Below the pieces are notes generated by a model that searched no databases, was not told the DNA's origin, and saw nothing but the letters and a program-made list of their open reading frames with translations. Shown in pieces: positions 35,143-42,738 of a stretch of 64,000 nt of DNA (positions are counted from its first letter, which is position 1; every line of letters starts with the position of its first letter). The position numbers and the translations under genes are program-made. Source of the stretch: Saccharospirillum sp965652395 (GTDB taxonomy: Bacteria > Pseudomonadota > Gammaproteobacteria > Pseudomonadales > Natronospirillaceae); contig CBFGUW010000016.1 of NCBI GenBank assembly GCA_965652395.1, forward strand, positions 38,435-102,434, written 5' to 3'.

Positions 35143-35158
35143 TGGCACACACCTTGAT
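35143..35158 (+). promoter_or_regulatory. Sigma-54 (-24/-12) promoter of rtcB
   Basis: TGGCAC, five bases, TTGAT closely matches the consensus TGGCAC-N5-TTGCA. It lies 54 bases before the rtcB start codon, downstream of the GATAAC boxes and facing away from the bacterial enhancer-binding protein gene rtcR. Confidence 0.85.
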
Positions 35159-35211
35159 ATAGGTTAATCAACAACAGAGAAGCAAAACCGAACACAGGAA
35201 AGGAAGAAGCC

Positions 35212-36435
35212 ATGGAAACCCAATACCTCGAAATCACCCAAGAAGGGCGTATGCCCATCAAAGCCTGGGTAAAAGGCGTCGTATTTGAAGACCAGGCGCG
35301 GCAACAGCTTAACAACATCGCGCAATTGCCGTTCATTCACAAACACATTGCGGTGATGCCGGACGTCCATCTGGGTAAGGGCGCCACCATCGGCAGTGTG
35401 ATCCCCTGCAAAGGAGCCGTCATACCGGCGGCCGTGGGAGTGGACCTCGGGTGCGGGATGCAGGCGGTGAAGACGTCCCTCACAGCCAACCAATTGCCGG
35501 ACAATTTGTTCGCCCTGCGCAGCGCCATCGAAGCCGCCGTGCCGCACGGTCGTACCAGCGGGCGACGGGGAAGCGATCGAGGCGCATGGCATGACATTCC
35601 GGATAGGGTAGGCACAGCTTGGGCTGGTTTGTTGCCGCGTTTTAACGACATTGTCGAGCGCCACCCGGCGATTAAAAACAGCAACAACCTGCACCACCTG
35701 GGCACACTCGGTACCGGTAACCACTTTGTGGAACTGTGCCTGGATGAAAACAACGCCGTCTGGGTGATGCTCCACTCAGGCTCACGCGGAGTGGGTAACC
35801 GAATAGGCACCTACTTCATTGAGTTGGCAAAAAAAGACATGGCCAAAGCCGGGGTGGACCTGCCGGATAAGGATCTGGCGTATTTGTCCGAAGGGACAAC
35901 CTATTTCGACGATTACGTGACCGCCGTCGAATGGGCTCAGGATTTCGCGCGATTGAACCGCGACATCATGATGACCCATGCACTGGCGGCGATGAAAAAG
36001 ATACTGGGTATCGACTTCGAAGCCCGGCAGATGGCGGTGAACTGCCATCACAACTACATCTCGCGGGAGCATCACTTCGGTGAAGATCTGATCGTAACCC
36101 GCAAAGGTGCGGTCAGTGCACAGGCGGGGCAGCTGGGAATTATTCCCGGCAGCATGGGCGCACGCTCCTACATCGTTCGCGGTAAGGGCAACGCGGAATC
36201 CTTCTGCAGCTGCTCGCATGGCGCAGGCCGTGTGATGTCCCGCACCCAGGCACGCAAACGCTTCACCGAGAGCGACCAAGTGGCGGCCACCGAAGGGGTG
36301 GAATGCCGAAAGGACAGCGGTGTGATCGATGAAATACCGCACGCCTATAAGGACATCGACGCCGTCATCGCCGCACAGAGCGACCTGGTGGATGTGGTGC
36401 ACATTTTAAAACAGGTGGTCTGCGTAAAAGGGTAA
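35212..36435 (+). CDS. rtcB: RtcB RNA-splicing ligase
   Basis: 407 residues (E. coli 408). RtcB joins RNA 2',3'-cyclic phosphate or 3'-phosphate ends to 5'-OH ends using GTP and Mn2+, repairing RNAs cut by ribotoxins. Metal and guanylation residues are visible: Asp and Cys81 in GVDLGCGM, His residues in LGTLGTGNHFVELC and MLHSGSRGVGN, CHHNYISREH, and the GMP-accepting His336 in CSCSHGAGRVMSR. GGAAG precedes the ATG. It is the first gene of a sigma-54/RtcR-controlled transcript. In the classical operon rtcA (RNA cyclase) follows; here rtcA is missing and a structured noncoding stretch with tRNA-like sequences and a slipin gene follow instead. No archease gene is in the window. Confidence 0.97.
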   Translation: METQYLEITQEGRMPIKAWVKGVVFEDQARQQLNNIAQLPFIHKHIAVMPDVHLGKGATIGSVIPCKGAVIPAAVGVDLGCGMQAVKTSLTANQLPDNLFALRSAIEAAVPHGRTSGRRGSDRGAWHDIPDRVGTAWAGLLPRFNDIVERHPAIKNSNNLHHLGTLGTGNHFVELCLDENNAVWVMLHSGSRGVGNRIGTYFIELAKKDMAKAGVDLPDKDLAYLSEGTTYFDDYVTAVEWAQDFARLNRDIMMTHALAAMKKILGIDFEARQMAVNCHHNYISREHHFGEDLIVTRKGAVSAQAGQLGIIPGSMGARSYIVRGKGNAESFCSCSHGAGRVMSRTQARKRFTESDQVAATEGVECRKDSGVIDEIPHAYKDIDAVIAAQSDLVDVVHILKQVVCVKG

Positions 36436-36455
36436 ACGCAGTCGCAAACGAATGC

Positions 36456-36483
36456 GGGCTTTTCGAAAAAATACGGAAAGCCC
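36456..36483 (+). other. Hairpin downstream of rtcB
   Basis: GGGCTTTTCG and CGGAAAGCCC form a 10-bp stem (one G-U pair) with an A-rich eight-base loop, 20 bases past the rtcB stop. Nothing resembling a T tract follows, so readthrough into the tRNA-like region is plausible. It may be a partial terminator or an RNase-processing site. Confidence 0.5.
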
Positions 36484-36486
36484 CGA

Positions 36487-36542
36487 CCAGGTTTAAGGGA
36501 ACAGTCCAACCATCAGCGGAGTCGGTTCAATCGCCGACCTGG
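36487..36542 (+). other. Possible degenerate T-arm/acceptor-like fold
   Basis: CCAGG (36487) can pair with CCTGG (36538-36542). Directly inside its 3' side TCGG and CCGA close a loop reading TTCAATCG, which resembles a tRNA T-loop (TTCAATC) with one extra base. The rest of a tRNA cannot be drawn. It may be the remnant of a further tRNA-like unit upstream of the clear one. Confidence 0.25.
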
Positions 36543-36592
36543 CACAGGCGGCACTGCCGTGCTGTGTACCGATCGAGGACACCTTGAACAGA

Positions 36593-36665
36593 TGCTTTGT
36601 AGCTCAGTTGGTAGAGCCCTTGACTCATAATCAAGTTGTCGCCGGTTCGACTCCGGCCCAAGCAA
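36593..36665 (+). ncRNA. tRNA-like RNA (CAU anticodon) in the rtcB transcript
   Basis: 73 bases that fold as a complete cloverleaf. Acceptor TGCTTTG/CCAAGCA (one U-C mismatch at pair 6-67), D stem GCTC/GAGC with loop AGTTGGTA, anticodon stem CTTGA/TCAAG with loop CTCATAA (CAU), five-base variable loop TTGTC, T stem GCCGG/CCGGC with loop TTCGACT, and discriminator A. No CCA is encoded, unlike most gammaproteobacterial tRNA genes, and the acceptor is mismatched. It lies between two genes of an inducible RNA-repair operon instead of in a tRNA cluster. Either it is an intact minor tRNA-Met/Ile2 gene or, more likely, a tRNA mimic or damage sensor/decoy associated with RtcB. tRNA-like modules are known in bacterial Y RNAs encoded near rtc genes; no Ro (rsr) gene is seen here. 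Confidence 0.8.
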
Positions 36666-36668
36666 CTC

Positions 36669-36721
36669 TTGCCCTGTTAAGGCAAAACGGTAAAGGCGAA
36701 AGCCTGGGGTTCGACTCCCCA
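36669..36721 (+). ncRNA. Second, D-arm-less tRNA-like module (GUU anticodon loop)
   Basis: Immediately after the first cloverleaf comes an anticodon-arm look-alike: TTGCC/GGCAA around CTGTTAA, the exact tRNA-Asn loop (GUU). Then a 4-bp stem AGGC/GCCT capped by GAAA (a GNRA tetraloop), and a T-arm look-alike TGGGG/CCCCA around TTCGACT. There is no D arm, and no complementary acceptor strand could be found. It resembles a chimeric or degenerate tRNA joined in tandem to the first, reminiscent of the tRNA-like module of bacterial Y RNAs. Confidence 0.6.
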
Positions 36722-36785
36722 TTTGATAGCAATACCCAGCCCTCGCGCACCGGCCAGCCGTATCGGCCAGGGTACCGGAGACCCG

Positions 36786-36890
36786 GCCGCCCGGTGAGGC
36801 GGCGGTCCACGGCGGCAGAGCAAGGCAAATAAACACACCCACGGATGGGTCTTACCGACGGACCTTTTGGTTGTTTATTAGCCCGCTGCC
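36786..36890 (+). other. Structured noncoding region with long imperfect helix
   Basis: GCCGCC/GGCGGC form a 6-bp hairpin at 36786-36803. Then GGCAG (36814-36818) pairs with CTGCC (36886-36890), continuing through GGC/GCC and AATAAACA/TGTTTATT (36828-36835 with 36872-36879). This long helix encloses ACCCA-CGGA-TGGGT (36837-36850). The nested arrangement suggests a folded RNA downstream of the tRNA-like units. No protein-coding frame of note is present. The slipin start with its AAAGGAGA site follows 86 bases later. Confidence 0.5.
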
Positions 36891-36975
36891 CTTCCGCCCT
36901 GGTCTGACTTAATCATCGAGCCGCCCGGCCTCCGGTGAGGGCTGTCTTCAACTACATATAAAAAGGAGAATCATC

Positions 36976-38139
36976 ATGTTGGGATGGACCACCATTGATG
37001 TAGCCGACAACGAACGCGCATTGGTGTTCAAAAACAAACAGTTCGACCAAATTCTATCGTCCGGTCGTTACCATCTCTGGAGCCTGAATCAGGACCTCCG
37101 TGTGGAGCGCTTCGACCTGACACAAGTGGTCTTTGACTACCCTCAGGCCAAATGGCTGATGCATCAGTATTCACAAGCCCTGGCAAACGACATCGAAACC
37201 GTCGAGCTAACCGACGATGAATTGGGGCTGGAATACCGCGACGGTCGACTGACCGACCTGTTGCTGCCCGGATCATTTCGCGCCTACTGGAAAGGCGTGG
37301 AAGCGGTTGAGGTCAAACGAATCAATGTGACCGATACACTGGCCATTGAGGACGATGCCTTGCTGGCCGCACTCGGTCGGGGTGCCAATCCGACCTTGGT
37401 CCGCACTCTAGCCCAGGCGGTCATGTATATGGAAGTGCCGGACCAACACCTTGGCCTGCTGTACCTGAACGGGAAACTGGCGGATCGGCTGGAGCCGGGC
37501 AGCTATGGCTACTGGAAATATCGTCGTAACATCAGAATCAATCTCGTGGACCTGCGCTTGCAAACCATGGACGTTAGCGGACAGGAAATCCTCACCAAGG
37601 ACCGCGTCAGCCTGAGGTTGAACCTGAGCGCCACTTACAAAGTGGTGGATATCGACAAGGCGATCCAGGCCGTGAAAGATGTTGAAGATCTGGTGTACCG
37701 TGAGCTGCAACTGTTGCTGCGGCAGTCCGTCGGCACCCGCCTGCTGGATGAACTGTTGCGCGATAAGGATGCGCTGAACATCGCCATCGCCGATGAGGCG
37801 AAAACCCAATTGGAAACCTACGGTATCCGGCTGGTCGGCGTGGGCGTAAAGGACATCATCCTGCCGGGCGATATGAAACACATCCTTAACCAGGTGGTGG
37901 AAGCGGAGAAACAGGCCGAAGCCAACATCGTGAAACGCCGTGAGGAAACTCAGGCGATGCGGTCGCTGCAGAACACCGCCAAAGTGATGGAAAACAACCC
38001 GGTGTTGATGCGATTGAAGGAACTGGAAGCCCTGGAACGCATCACTGAGAAGATCAGCTCCATCAGCGTCTACAACGGCCTCGAAGGGGTGATGGATATG
38101 GTGAAGCTGACGCCTCAACCCTCGGCAAGGAAAGCCTGA
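36976..38139 (+). CDS. Slipin / SPFH (band-7) family protein with triplicated N-terminal subdomain
   Basis: 387 residues. Residues about 150-330 are an SPFH domain of the slipin/stomatin type (DLRLQTMDVSGQEILTKDRVSLRLNLSATYKVVD..., ending in a coiled-coil EAEKQAEANIVKRREETQAMRSL). Before it, the SPFH entry motif (V.D.E.GL.Y..GR...L.PG.Y..W) occurs three times, near residues 8, 78 and 150, so the N-terminal beta-subdomain is repeated. No classical N-terminal transmembrane helix is visible, unlike most stomatins. Slipins oligomerise at membranes, and SPFH genes have been noted beside rtcB elsewhere. It reads from the rtcB side after the tRNA-like region, with AAAGGAGA before the ATG and a strong terminator after the stop, so it is probably the last gene of the RtcR-controlled unit. 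Confidence 0.88.
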   Translation: MLGWTTIDVADNERALVFKNKQFDQILSSGRYHLWSLNQDLRVERFDLTQVVFDYPQAKWLMHQYSQALANDIETVELTDDELGLEYRDGRLTDLLLPGSFRAYWKGVEAVEVKRINVTDTLAIEDDALLAALGRGANPTLVRTLAQAVMYMEVPDQHLGLLYLNGKLADRLEPGSYGYWKYRRNIRINLVDLRLQTMDVSGQEILTKDRVSLRLNLSATYKVVDIDKAIQAVKDVEDLVYRELQLLLRQSVGTRLLDELLRDKDALNIAIADEAKTQLETYGIRLVGVGVKDIILPGDMKHILNQVVEAEKQAEANIVKRREETQAMRSLQNTAKVMENNPVLMRLKELEALERITEKISSISVYNGLEGVMDMVKLTPQPSARKA

Positions 38140-38142
38140 ACC

Positions 38143-38163
38143 CCCGCCGGAGTTTCCGGCGGG
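38143..38163 (+). terminator. Intrinsic terminator after the slipin gene
   Basis: CCCGCCGG and CCGGCGGG form a perfect 8-bp GC stem with loop AGTTT, followed by TTACTTC, four bases after the stop codon. Confidence 0.8.
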
Positions 38164-38265
38164 TTACTTCAGCCTCCATTGACTCACCACGTGCGACCAT
38201 GGAGGATAGATCGCGCTGCAATGCCTCACCGAATGATCCGAACAGCCTCAAGGACGATACCAAGA

Positions 38266-39939
38266 ATGAACCGAAACGTCTCTCTCCCCGTGGCAACAGC
38301 CATCATCGCATTTGCTCTGTGCCTTATCGGCCTTGGCCTCTGGTTTCACGCGCGCATGATTTCGGTACCTTCTCCGGGGTTGATGCAACCGACCGACTGG
38401 AATACCGGACTGATTCGCGTGCAAAGTTTGGTGCTTGAAGTGGATGCCCAAGGAGAAGTGATCAGAAGGATCGATCTCAATGATTATAACGCCACTGACA
38501 GTAGCGATGTCGCCTTGCTTTCCCCGAGCGAAGTGCTGATCTACCGGGACACCCGACCTGACTCTCTATGGGAAAACCTTCAATCCTTTTTGAGATTGGA
38601 GCAAACCATAGATACCGGAACCGAGTCGGAGCTTGGCCTCTACCGCTGCCACCTCGACACCAAAACCTGCCAACCCTTTACCAAACTGTGGGACAACCCG
38701 GGCAGGCTGCTCAGATTTGCTGTTCACCCCAGTGGCCATATCGCGATATCGGATACAACCCATCACAGGATTTATCTATTCGACGGGCAGGGCAGACTGC
38801 AGCACCGCCTTAACAAGGGTCTTAGATTCCCAAATCAAATAACCTGGGATAACGACCGACTCTGGGTGGCCAATACCAATATTCACCGATTGGATAGCTT
38901 TACCCAACAAGGCTTGTCTCCGTCTCAAAGCTCACCCGAGCTGAAGGCTGGAAGCCAGCACCGCTTTCCCACTGCCTTCGCACAATTGGAAAACGACTGG
39001 TGGGTACTGGTGAAAAATCCCAGTCTTTCACAAGGTCGCCTGCTGGTTTTCGACCGGGAGTGGAACCCAAAGGGAGACATGGCACTGCCTGAAGGGTCGG
39101 ATGCGGTATCGTTGCTGACGCTAGGAAGCCAACTTTATATCAGCGATATCAAGGGGTTACGGATTAGCCGACTAAACCCTGCCGATGGGGGGTCAGAGGA
39201 ATTTCTGCCTCCGGAATTCACAGAATTACTAACAGAAGCACGCCATGACCAACGTGTTTACCGCATCGCCATGTGGTCAACCATCGGTGTTTTTTCCGTC
39301 TTCCTAATTGGGGGCCTCGGACTGGGTCTCTATCTGGAAAAACGTCATGCTCAGAGCATACCTCCGGAAACTGAGGGCATGACCATCGAACAAATCGCGA
39401 GACTGATGCCCCTGGGGCACCCCAAGGAATATTGGATTCCCAAAGACCCCAAAAAGGTGAAATTACTCAGACAAGTCCCCTATGCCGCAGGCGCACTCAT
39501 TCTGGTGCTGATCATGATGCTTCTCTTCATGCCGGAGGGCTGGAAGGAAGCGCCTATGATGCTCACCGTTATTGTCATCGCCATAGCACCCAGCGTGCTC
39601 ATGCGTCGATATTGGGATCAGACCGACCTCGGCATCGAGCTGGATATGGTGCTCATTCGGCACAAAGGCAAAACAGTCGCGGGGGTGGGCCCGGAAATAA
39701 AAAAAGCGCCGGGGTTTCTGATGGTCGAGGATCAAATCATCCCTATCGGGCGTGGGCGACAAAGCTTTTTCCAGCACGAAGAGATGAAACGCTGGATAGA
39801 ACCCCGGCTGCACAATGCAGAGCGCATTTCATCCTGGCGGATGCTCAAGGCACTCTATCGCCAACGCCATCCGTTTTGGGTATTGGGCATGGTTACCCTG
39901 GTGGCAGTTGTTATGCTTTGGTTGGCGATGATGTTCTAA
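38266..39939 (+). CDS. Multi-span membrane protein with NHL-like beta-propeller
   Basis: 557 residues from the ATG at 38266. One transmembrane helix near the N-terminus (about 6-28) is followed by an extracytoplasmic domain of about 300 residues with NHL-like blades (LLRFAVHPSGHIAISDTTHHRIYLFDGQGRL; LDSFTQQGLS; LLVFDREWNPKGDMALPEG; LYISDIKGLRISRLNP). Four more helices follow, around 315, 410, 440 and at the extreme C-terminus. I recognise no enzyme motif or named family. Upstream ATGs at 38221 and 38233 are possible; 38266 places the first helix sensibly. It follows the slipin terminator, so it is not clearly in that unit. Its last four bases overlap the end of kynU, which is read the other way. 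Confidence 0.75.
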   Translation: MNRNVSLPVATAIIAFALCLIGLGLWFHARMISVPSPGLMQPTDWNTGLIRVQSLVLEVDAQGEVIRRIDLNDYNATDSSDVALLSPSEVLIYRDTRPDSLWENLQSFLRLEQTIDTGTESELGLYRCHLDTKTCQPFTKLWDNPGRLLRFAVHPSGHIAISDTTHHRIYLFDGQGRLQHRLNKGLRFPNQITWDNDRLWVANTNIHRLDSFTQQGLSPSQSSPELKAGSQHRFPTAFAQLENDWWVLVKNPSLSQGRLLVFDREWNPKGDMALPEGSDAVSLLTLGSQLYISDIKGLRISRLNPADGGSEEFLPPEFTELLTEARHDQRVYRIAMWSTIGVFSVFLIGGLGLGLYLEKRHAQSIPPETEGMTIEQIARLMPLGHPKEYWIPKDPKKVKLLRQVPYAAGALILVLIMMLLFMPEGWKEAPMMLTVIVIAIAPSVLMRRYWDQTDLGIELDMVLIRHKGKTVAGVGPEIKKAPGFLMVEDQIIPIGRGRQSFFQHEEMKRWIEPRLHNAERISSWRMLKALYRQRHPFWVLGMVTLVAVVMLWLAMMF

Positions 39940-41117
39940 CCCATCACCACCCGATGCAACAACTCCACAGCAAGTTTTAATTGCCCGGCCGTGACATAAG
40001 GCGCCGGACCAAGCCTGAGGGAATCACCCCGGCTATCCGTCCACACCTGGTGCCGGCGAAGACCGTGAACGATATCGGCCGCTTGTCTGGTTTTTATAAC
40101 CAGAAAGCCACCTATCGTATCGAGTTCATCTTCAGGAAGCGCAATGTGGTCCGGCCAGTCTTTTTCGTGCAACAGGGTTAACAAATGTTGCTGCTGACCT
40201 TTGTAGTGCGCGTACAACACTTCCGGGGTCAGCTTCTGTTGTTCAAAGAACTCAAACACCGAAGCGGCACGATAGTGGCTGGTCGGATCGTAGGTTGAAC
40301 CTTCGAACGCCCAACGGCCGCGACCGTATTGCACCTGAGACCCCGGCGTATTGTGTAGCGTGGCAAACTCGGCGTACCAACCGGTCACCAACGGGCGCCA
40401 GTCACAATCCTTTGGCACCCGCAGAAAACAATTACCTTCGCCCAGTTGGCAATATTTATAACCGCCGCCGACAATGAAAGCTTGTTCAAGCCCCAACTCC
40501 GGCAAATACCAGGGAAAAACGTTGACCGCATGGTAGGCATCGACCAGTAACGGAATGCCCCAGTCGTTCGTCGCCTCTTCCAATTTATTGAGATAGGGTA
40601 CGACCCTCCCGGTTTGAAATAATACGGCGGAGATCATGACGGCGGCGGTTTGGTCGTTCAGCTCTTCCACGATCCGTTCCACCAAAGTGTTGACCGGGTC
40701 TACGGAAACCTTCACCACTTCGATCGAAGTTTCGTTCAAGCGGTCCAACAGGCGGCGCATGGAGTGGAACTCGCCGTCGGTGGTTATCAAGCGGGGTTTT
40801 TTATCAAGCGGCAGAGCGGATAACCAGCGAACCAACAGTTCCTGGGTGTTGGTGCCCAGTACATAGTCTCCACTCGTGTCGCCGAGTAATCGAGCATAGC
40901 CAGCGCGAACGGCATGCGCCTTTTCGAATGCTTTATCCCATTTATCATCCACGAACTGAGCCGCGTCTTCTATCGCTTGCATTTGTCCTTCAAAGGCGAC
41001 ATCCGGCCACGCCTGATGCGAATGACCGGTCAGCAGGATCCGATCCGCGACGGCGAATCGACGATAGTGTTTTTGCAGATGTTGAGCGCGCTCCTGCCAA
41101 TCTCGATTAACTCTCAT
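39936..41117 (-). CDS. kynU: Kynureninase (PLP-dependent)
   Basis: 393 residues, fold-type I PLP enzyme. The cofactor Lys lies in IVGGGYKYCQLGEG, matching the kynureninase GGxYKY pattern, and the substrate region FQTGRVVPYL and VDAYHAVNVFPW are also seen. It cleaves L-kynurenine to anthranilate and alanine in the cytosol. The start at 41117 (MRVNRDW) overlaps the stop of kynA by four bases (TCATG read on the minus strand as ATGA), so the pair is coupled. A longer frame from 41270 would run through the kynA end and is rejected. With kynA it makes two of three steps from tryptophan to anthranilate; the formamidase (kynB) is not here. Confidence 0.9.
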   Translation of the reverse strand: MRVNRDWQERAQHLQKHYRRFAVADRILLTGHSHQAWPDVAFEGQMQAIEDAAQFVDDKWDKAFEKAHAVRAGYARLLGDTSGDYVLGTNTQELLVRWLSALPLDKKPRLITTDGEFHSMRRLLDRLNETSIEVVKVSVDPVNTLVERIVEELNDQTAAVMISAVLFQTGRVVPYLNKLEEATNDWGIPLLVDAYHAVNVFPWYLPELGLEQAFIVGGGYKYCQLGEGNCFLRVPKDCDWRPLVTGWYAEFATLHNTPGSQVQYGRGRWAFEGSTYDPTSHYRAASVFEFFEQQKLTPEVLYAHYKGQQQHLLTLLHEKDWPDHIALPEDELDTIGGFLVIKTRQAADIVHGLRRHQVWTDSRGDSLRLGPAPYVTAGQLKLAVELLHRVVMG

Positions 41118-41908
41118 GTCGGCACTCCAATGCGGGCACGAATATCCCACAAGTCGGGAAAGACCGGTTTGAATAGGGTTTTCATCAAATATTCCGCGCC
41201 GGACGAACCACCACTGCCGCCTTTGGTTCCAATGGTGCGCTGCACCATTTTCACATGGCGATAACGCCACTCCTGCAAGCCTTCATCAAGGTCGACCAAC
41301 AGTTCGCAAAGCTCAGACAATTGATGATTGCTTTCATAGACTTTAAGCAGGCTGTTTTGAACCGTCTCGTTCGGTTCGGTGGGTGCTGTTACATCGGCTT
41401 CGAATACGTCGGCAGGCACCTCGTAACCGGCACGTTGCAGAAAACTAAGGAACACCTGCCAGAGAGAGGGGGCGTGGTAGGCAGCTTCCAGCAAACGGCG
41501 GCCTTTGGAGCCTTCCGGTTGAAAGGTCATCGGTTGCGGGCGCTTGTGTCCCAGCATAAATTCGACAACTCGAAACTGGTAACTTTGGAAACCACTGGCG
41601 GTATCCAACCGGCTACGAAAACTCTCGAACTCCAGAGGAGTCATGGTCTCAAGAATATCGATTTGCGATACCAGGGTTTTGAAGATTTTGAGAACGCGCT
41701 TCAGGGTGTGGTAGCCACGCGGCGCGTCATCCTGATCGAGCCGTTCCATCAGGAAGGCCAGTTCATGACGCAATTGCTTGAACCAAAGCTCGTAGGTTTG
41801 ATGGATCACAATAAACAGCAGTTCATCGTGCTCTTCTGGTTCACTGCGGGGAAGTTGAAGGTCGATCAGCTCGTCGACCTTTAGGTATTCGGAATAGGTG
41901 AGCATCAT
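41114..41908 (-). CDS. kynA: Tryptophan 2,3-dioxygenase
   Basis: 264 residues. Family signatures: LTYSEYLKVDELIDLQ, HDELLFIVIHQTYELWFKQLRHEL (the His of this segment lines the active site), ETMTPLEFESFRSRLDTASGFQSYQFRVVEFMLG, and YRHVKMVQRTIGTKGGSGGSSG, which carries the haem-ligand His. It is a haem enzyme that opens the indole ring of L-tryptophan to N-formylkynurenine. The start at 41908 or the next ATG (41905) fits the family; the ribosome-binding site is weak (GAAAAG). It is the first gene of a two-gene operon with kynU. The degradation route probably supplies anthranilate for further catabolism or quinolone-type products elsewhere. Confidence 0.95.
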   Translation of the reverse strand: MMLTYSEYLKVDELIDLQLPRSEPEEHDELLFIVIHQTYELWFKQLRHELAFLMERLDQDDAPRGYHTLKRVLKIFKTLVSQIDILETMTPLEFESFRSRLDTASGFQSYQFRVVEFMLGHKRPQPMTFQPEGSKGRRLLEAAYHAPSLWQVFLSFLQRAGYEVPADVFEADVTAPTEPNETVQNSLLKVYESNHQLSELCELLVDLDEGLQEWRYRHVKMVQRTIGTKGGSGGSSGAEYLMKTLFKPVFPDLWDIRARIGVPT

Positions 41909-42064
41909 CTTTTCATTATGGATTGCTGGAGACAATCCATAACATGCCGCCCAGGCGGCAGGTTGGCAACCACTCCCCATCCGGAAGAAAAGTGTTACCG
42001 CGACCTGATTGCTTTACACCGTACAACCGATTCGTTACCGCTCGCCACAACGGCGTCAAAACGA

Positions 42065-42703
42065 TTAAGGTTGCAGCCGTTCAACCCGCCAGCCCTCGCC
42101 TTCGCGGCGATAAACAAACCGATCATGCAGCCGACTGGCCCGGCCCTGCCAAAACTCGATCGACTCGGGTTTTACCCGATACCCGCCCCAAAACTCAGGA
42201 GTGGGGATCGGCCCGTTGCCAAAGCGTTCCTCAGTTGCTTTAAAAGCATCCTCCAGCGCGCGGCGGGACTCAATCGACCGGCTTTGATGGCTCGTCCAGG
42301 CGCCAATCTGGCTGGCGCGCGGGCGGGACTGAAAATACAGGTCGGTTTCATGTGCACTCAGCCGCTCCGCCTCGCCCTGAATGAAAACCTGCCGTTCAAT
42401 CGGCAACCAGGCAAAATGCAGCGATACCTGGGCGTTCCCCGCAATATCGCGGCCTTTCTGGCTGTCGTAATTGGTGAAGAATACAAAGCCGTCTTTGTTC
42501 AACCCTTTCAACAACACCACCCGCTGACTGGGGCGGCCACTGGCATCCACTGTCGCCAGCACCATGGCGGTAGGGTCCGCCGTCAACTCGGCATCTATCG
42601 CCTGCTGCATCCAGCGTTCGAACTGTTCGAACGGGGAGTCGGCCAAATCGTCGCGGTTCAATCCGCCTTTTAAATAATCACGTCGAATATCGTCCAGCTT
42701 CAC
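42065..42703 (-). CDS. pdxH: Pyridoxamine/pyridoxine 5'-phosphate oxidase
   Basis: 212 residues, an FMN-dependent dimer that makes pyridoxal 5'-phosphate, the cofactor of, among others, KynU and EctB in this window. Motifs: MVLATVDASGRPSQRVVLLKG, FFTNYDSQKGRDI (FMN/PLP contacts), HFAWLPIERQVFIQGEAERL, and the C-terminal signature EFWQGRASRLHDRF-RR. It lies 35 bases beyond the 3' end of mutM on the same strand, so it is probably co-transcribed from the mutM side. Confidence 0.95.
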   Translation of the reverse strand: MKLDDIRRDYLKGGLNRDDLADSPFEQFERWMQQAIDAELTADPTAMVLATVDASGRPSQRVVLLKGLNKDGFVFFTNYDSQKGRDIAGNAQVSLHFAWLPIERQVFIQGEAERLSAHETDLYFQSRPRASQIGAWTSHQSRSIESRRALEDAFKATEERFGNGPIPTPEFWGGYRVKPESIEFWQGRASRLHDRFVYRREGEGWRVERLQP

Positions 42704-42738
42704 GGTAAATCCTCGATCAAAGCGCCTGTCGAATCAGC

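Noticed and set aside
36593..36731. Calling the region two ordinary tRNA genes (Met and Asn)
   Set aside because: The first lacks CCA and has an acceptor mismatch; the second lacks D arm and acceptor. tRNA-like RNA is the safer description.
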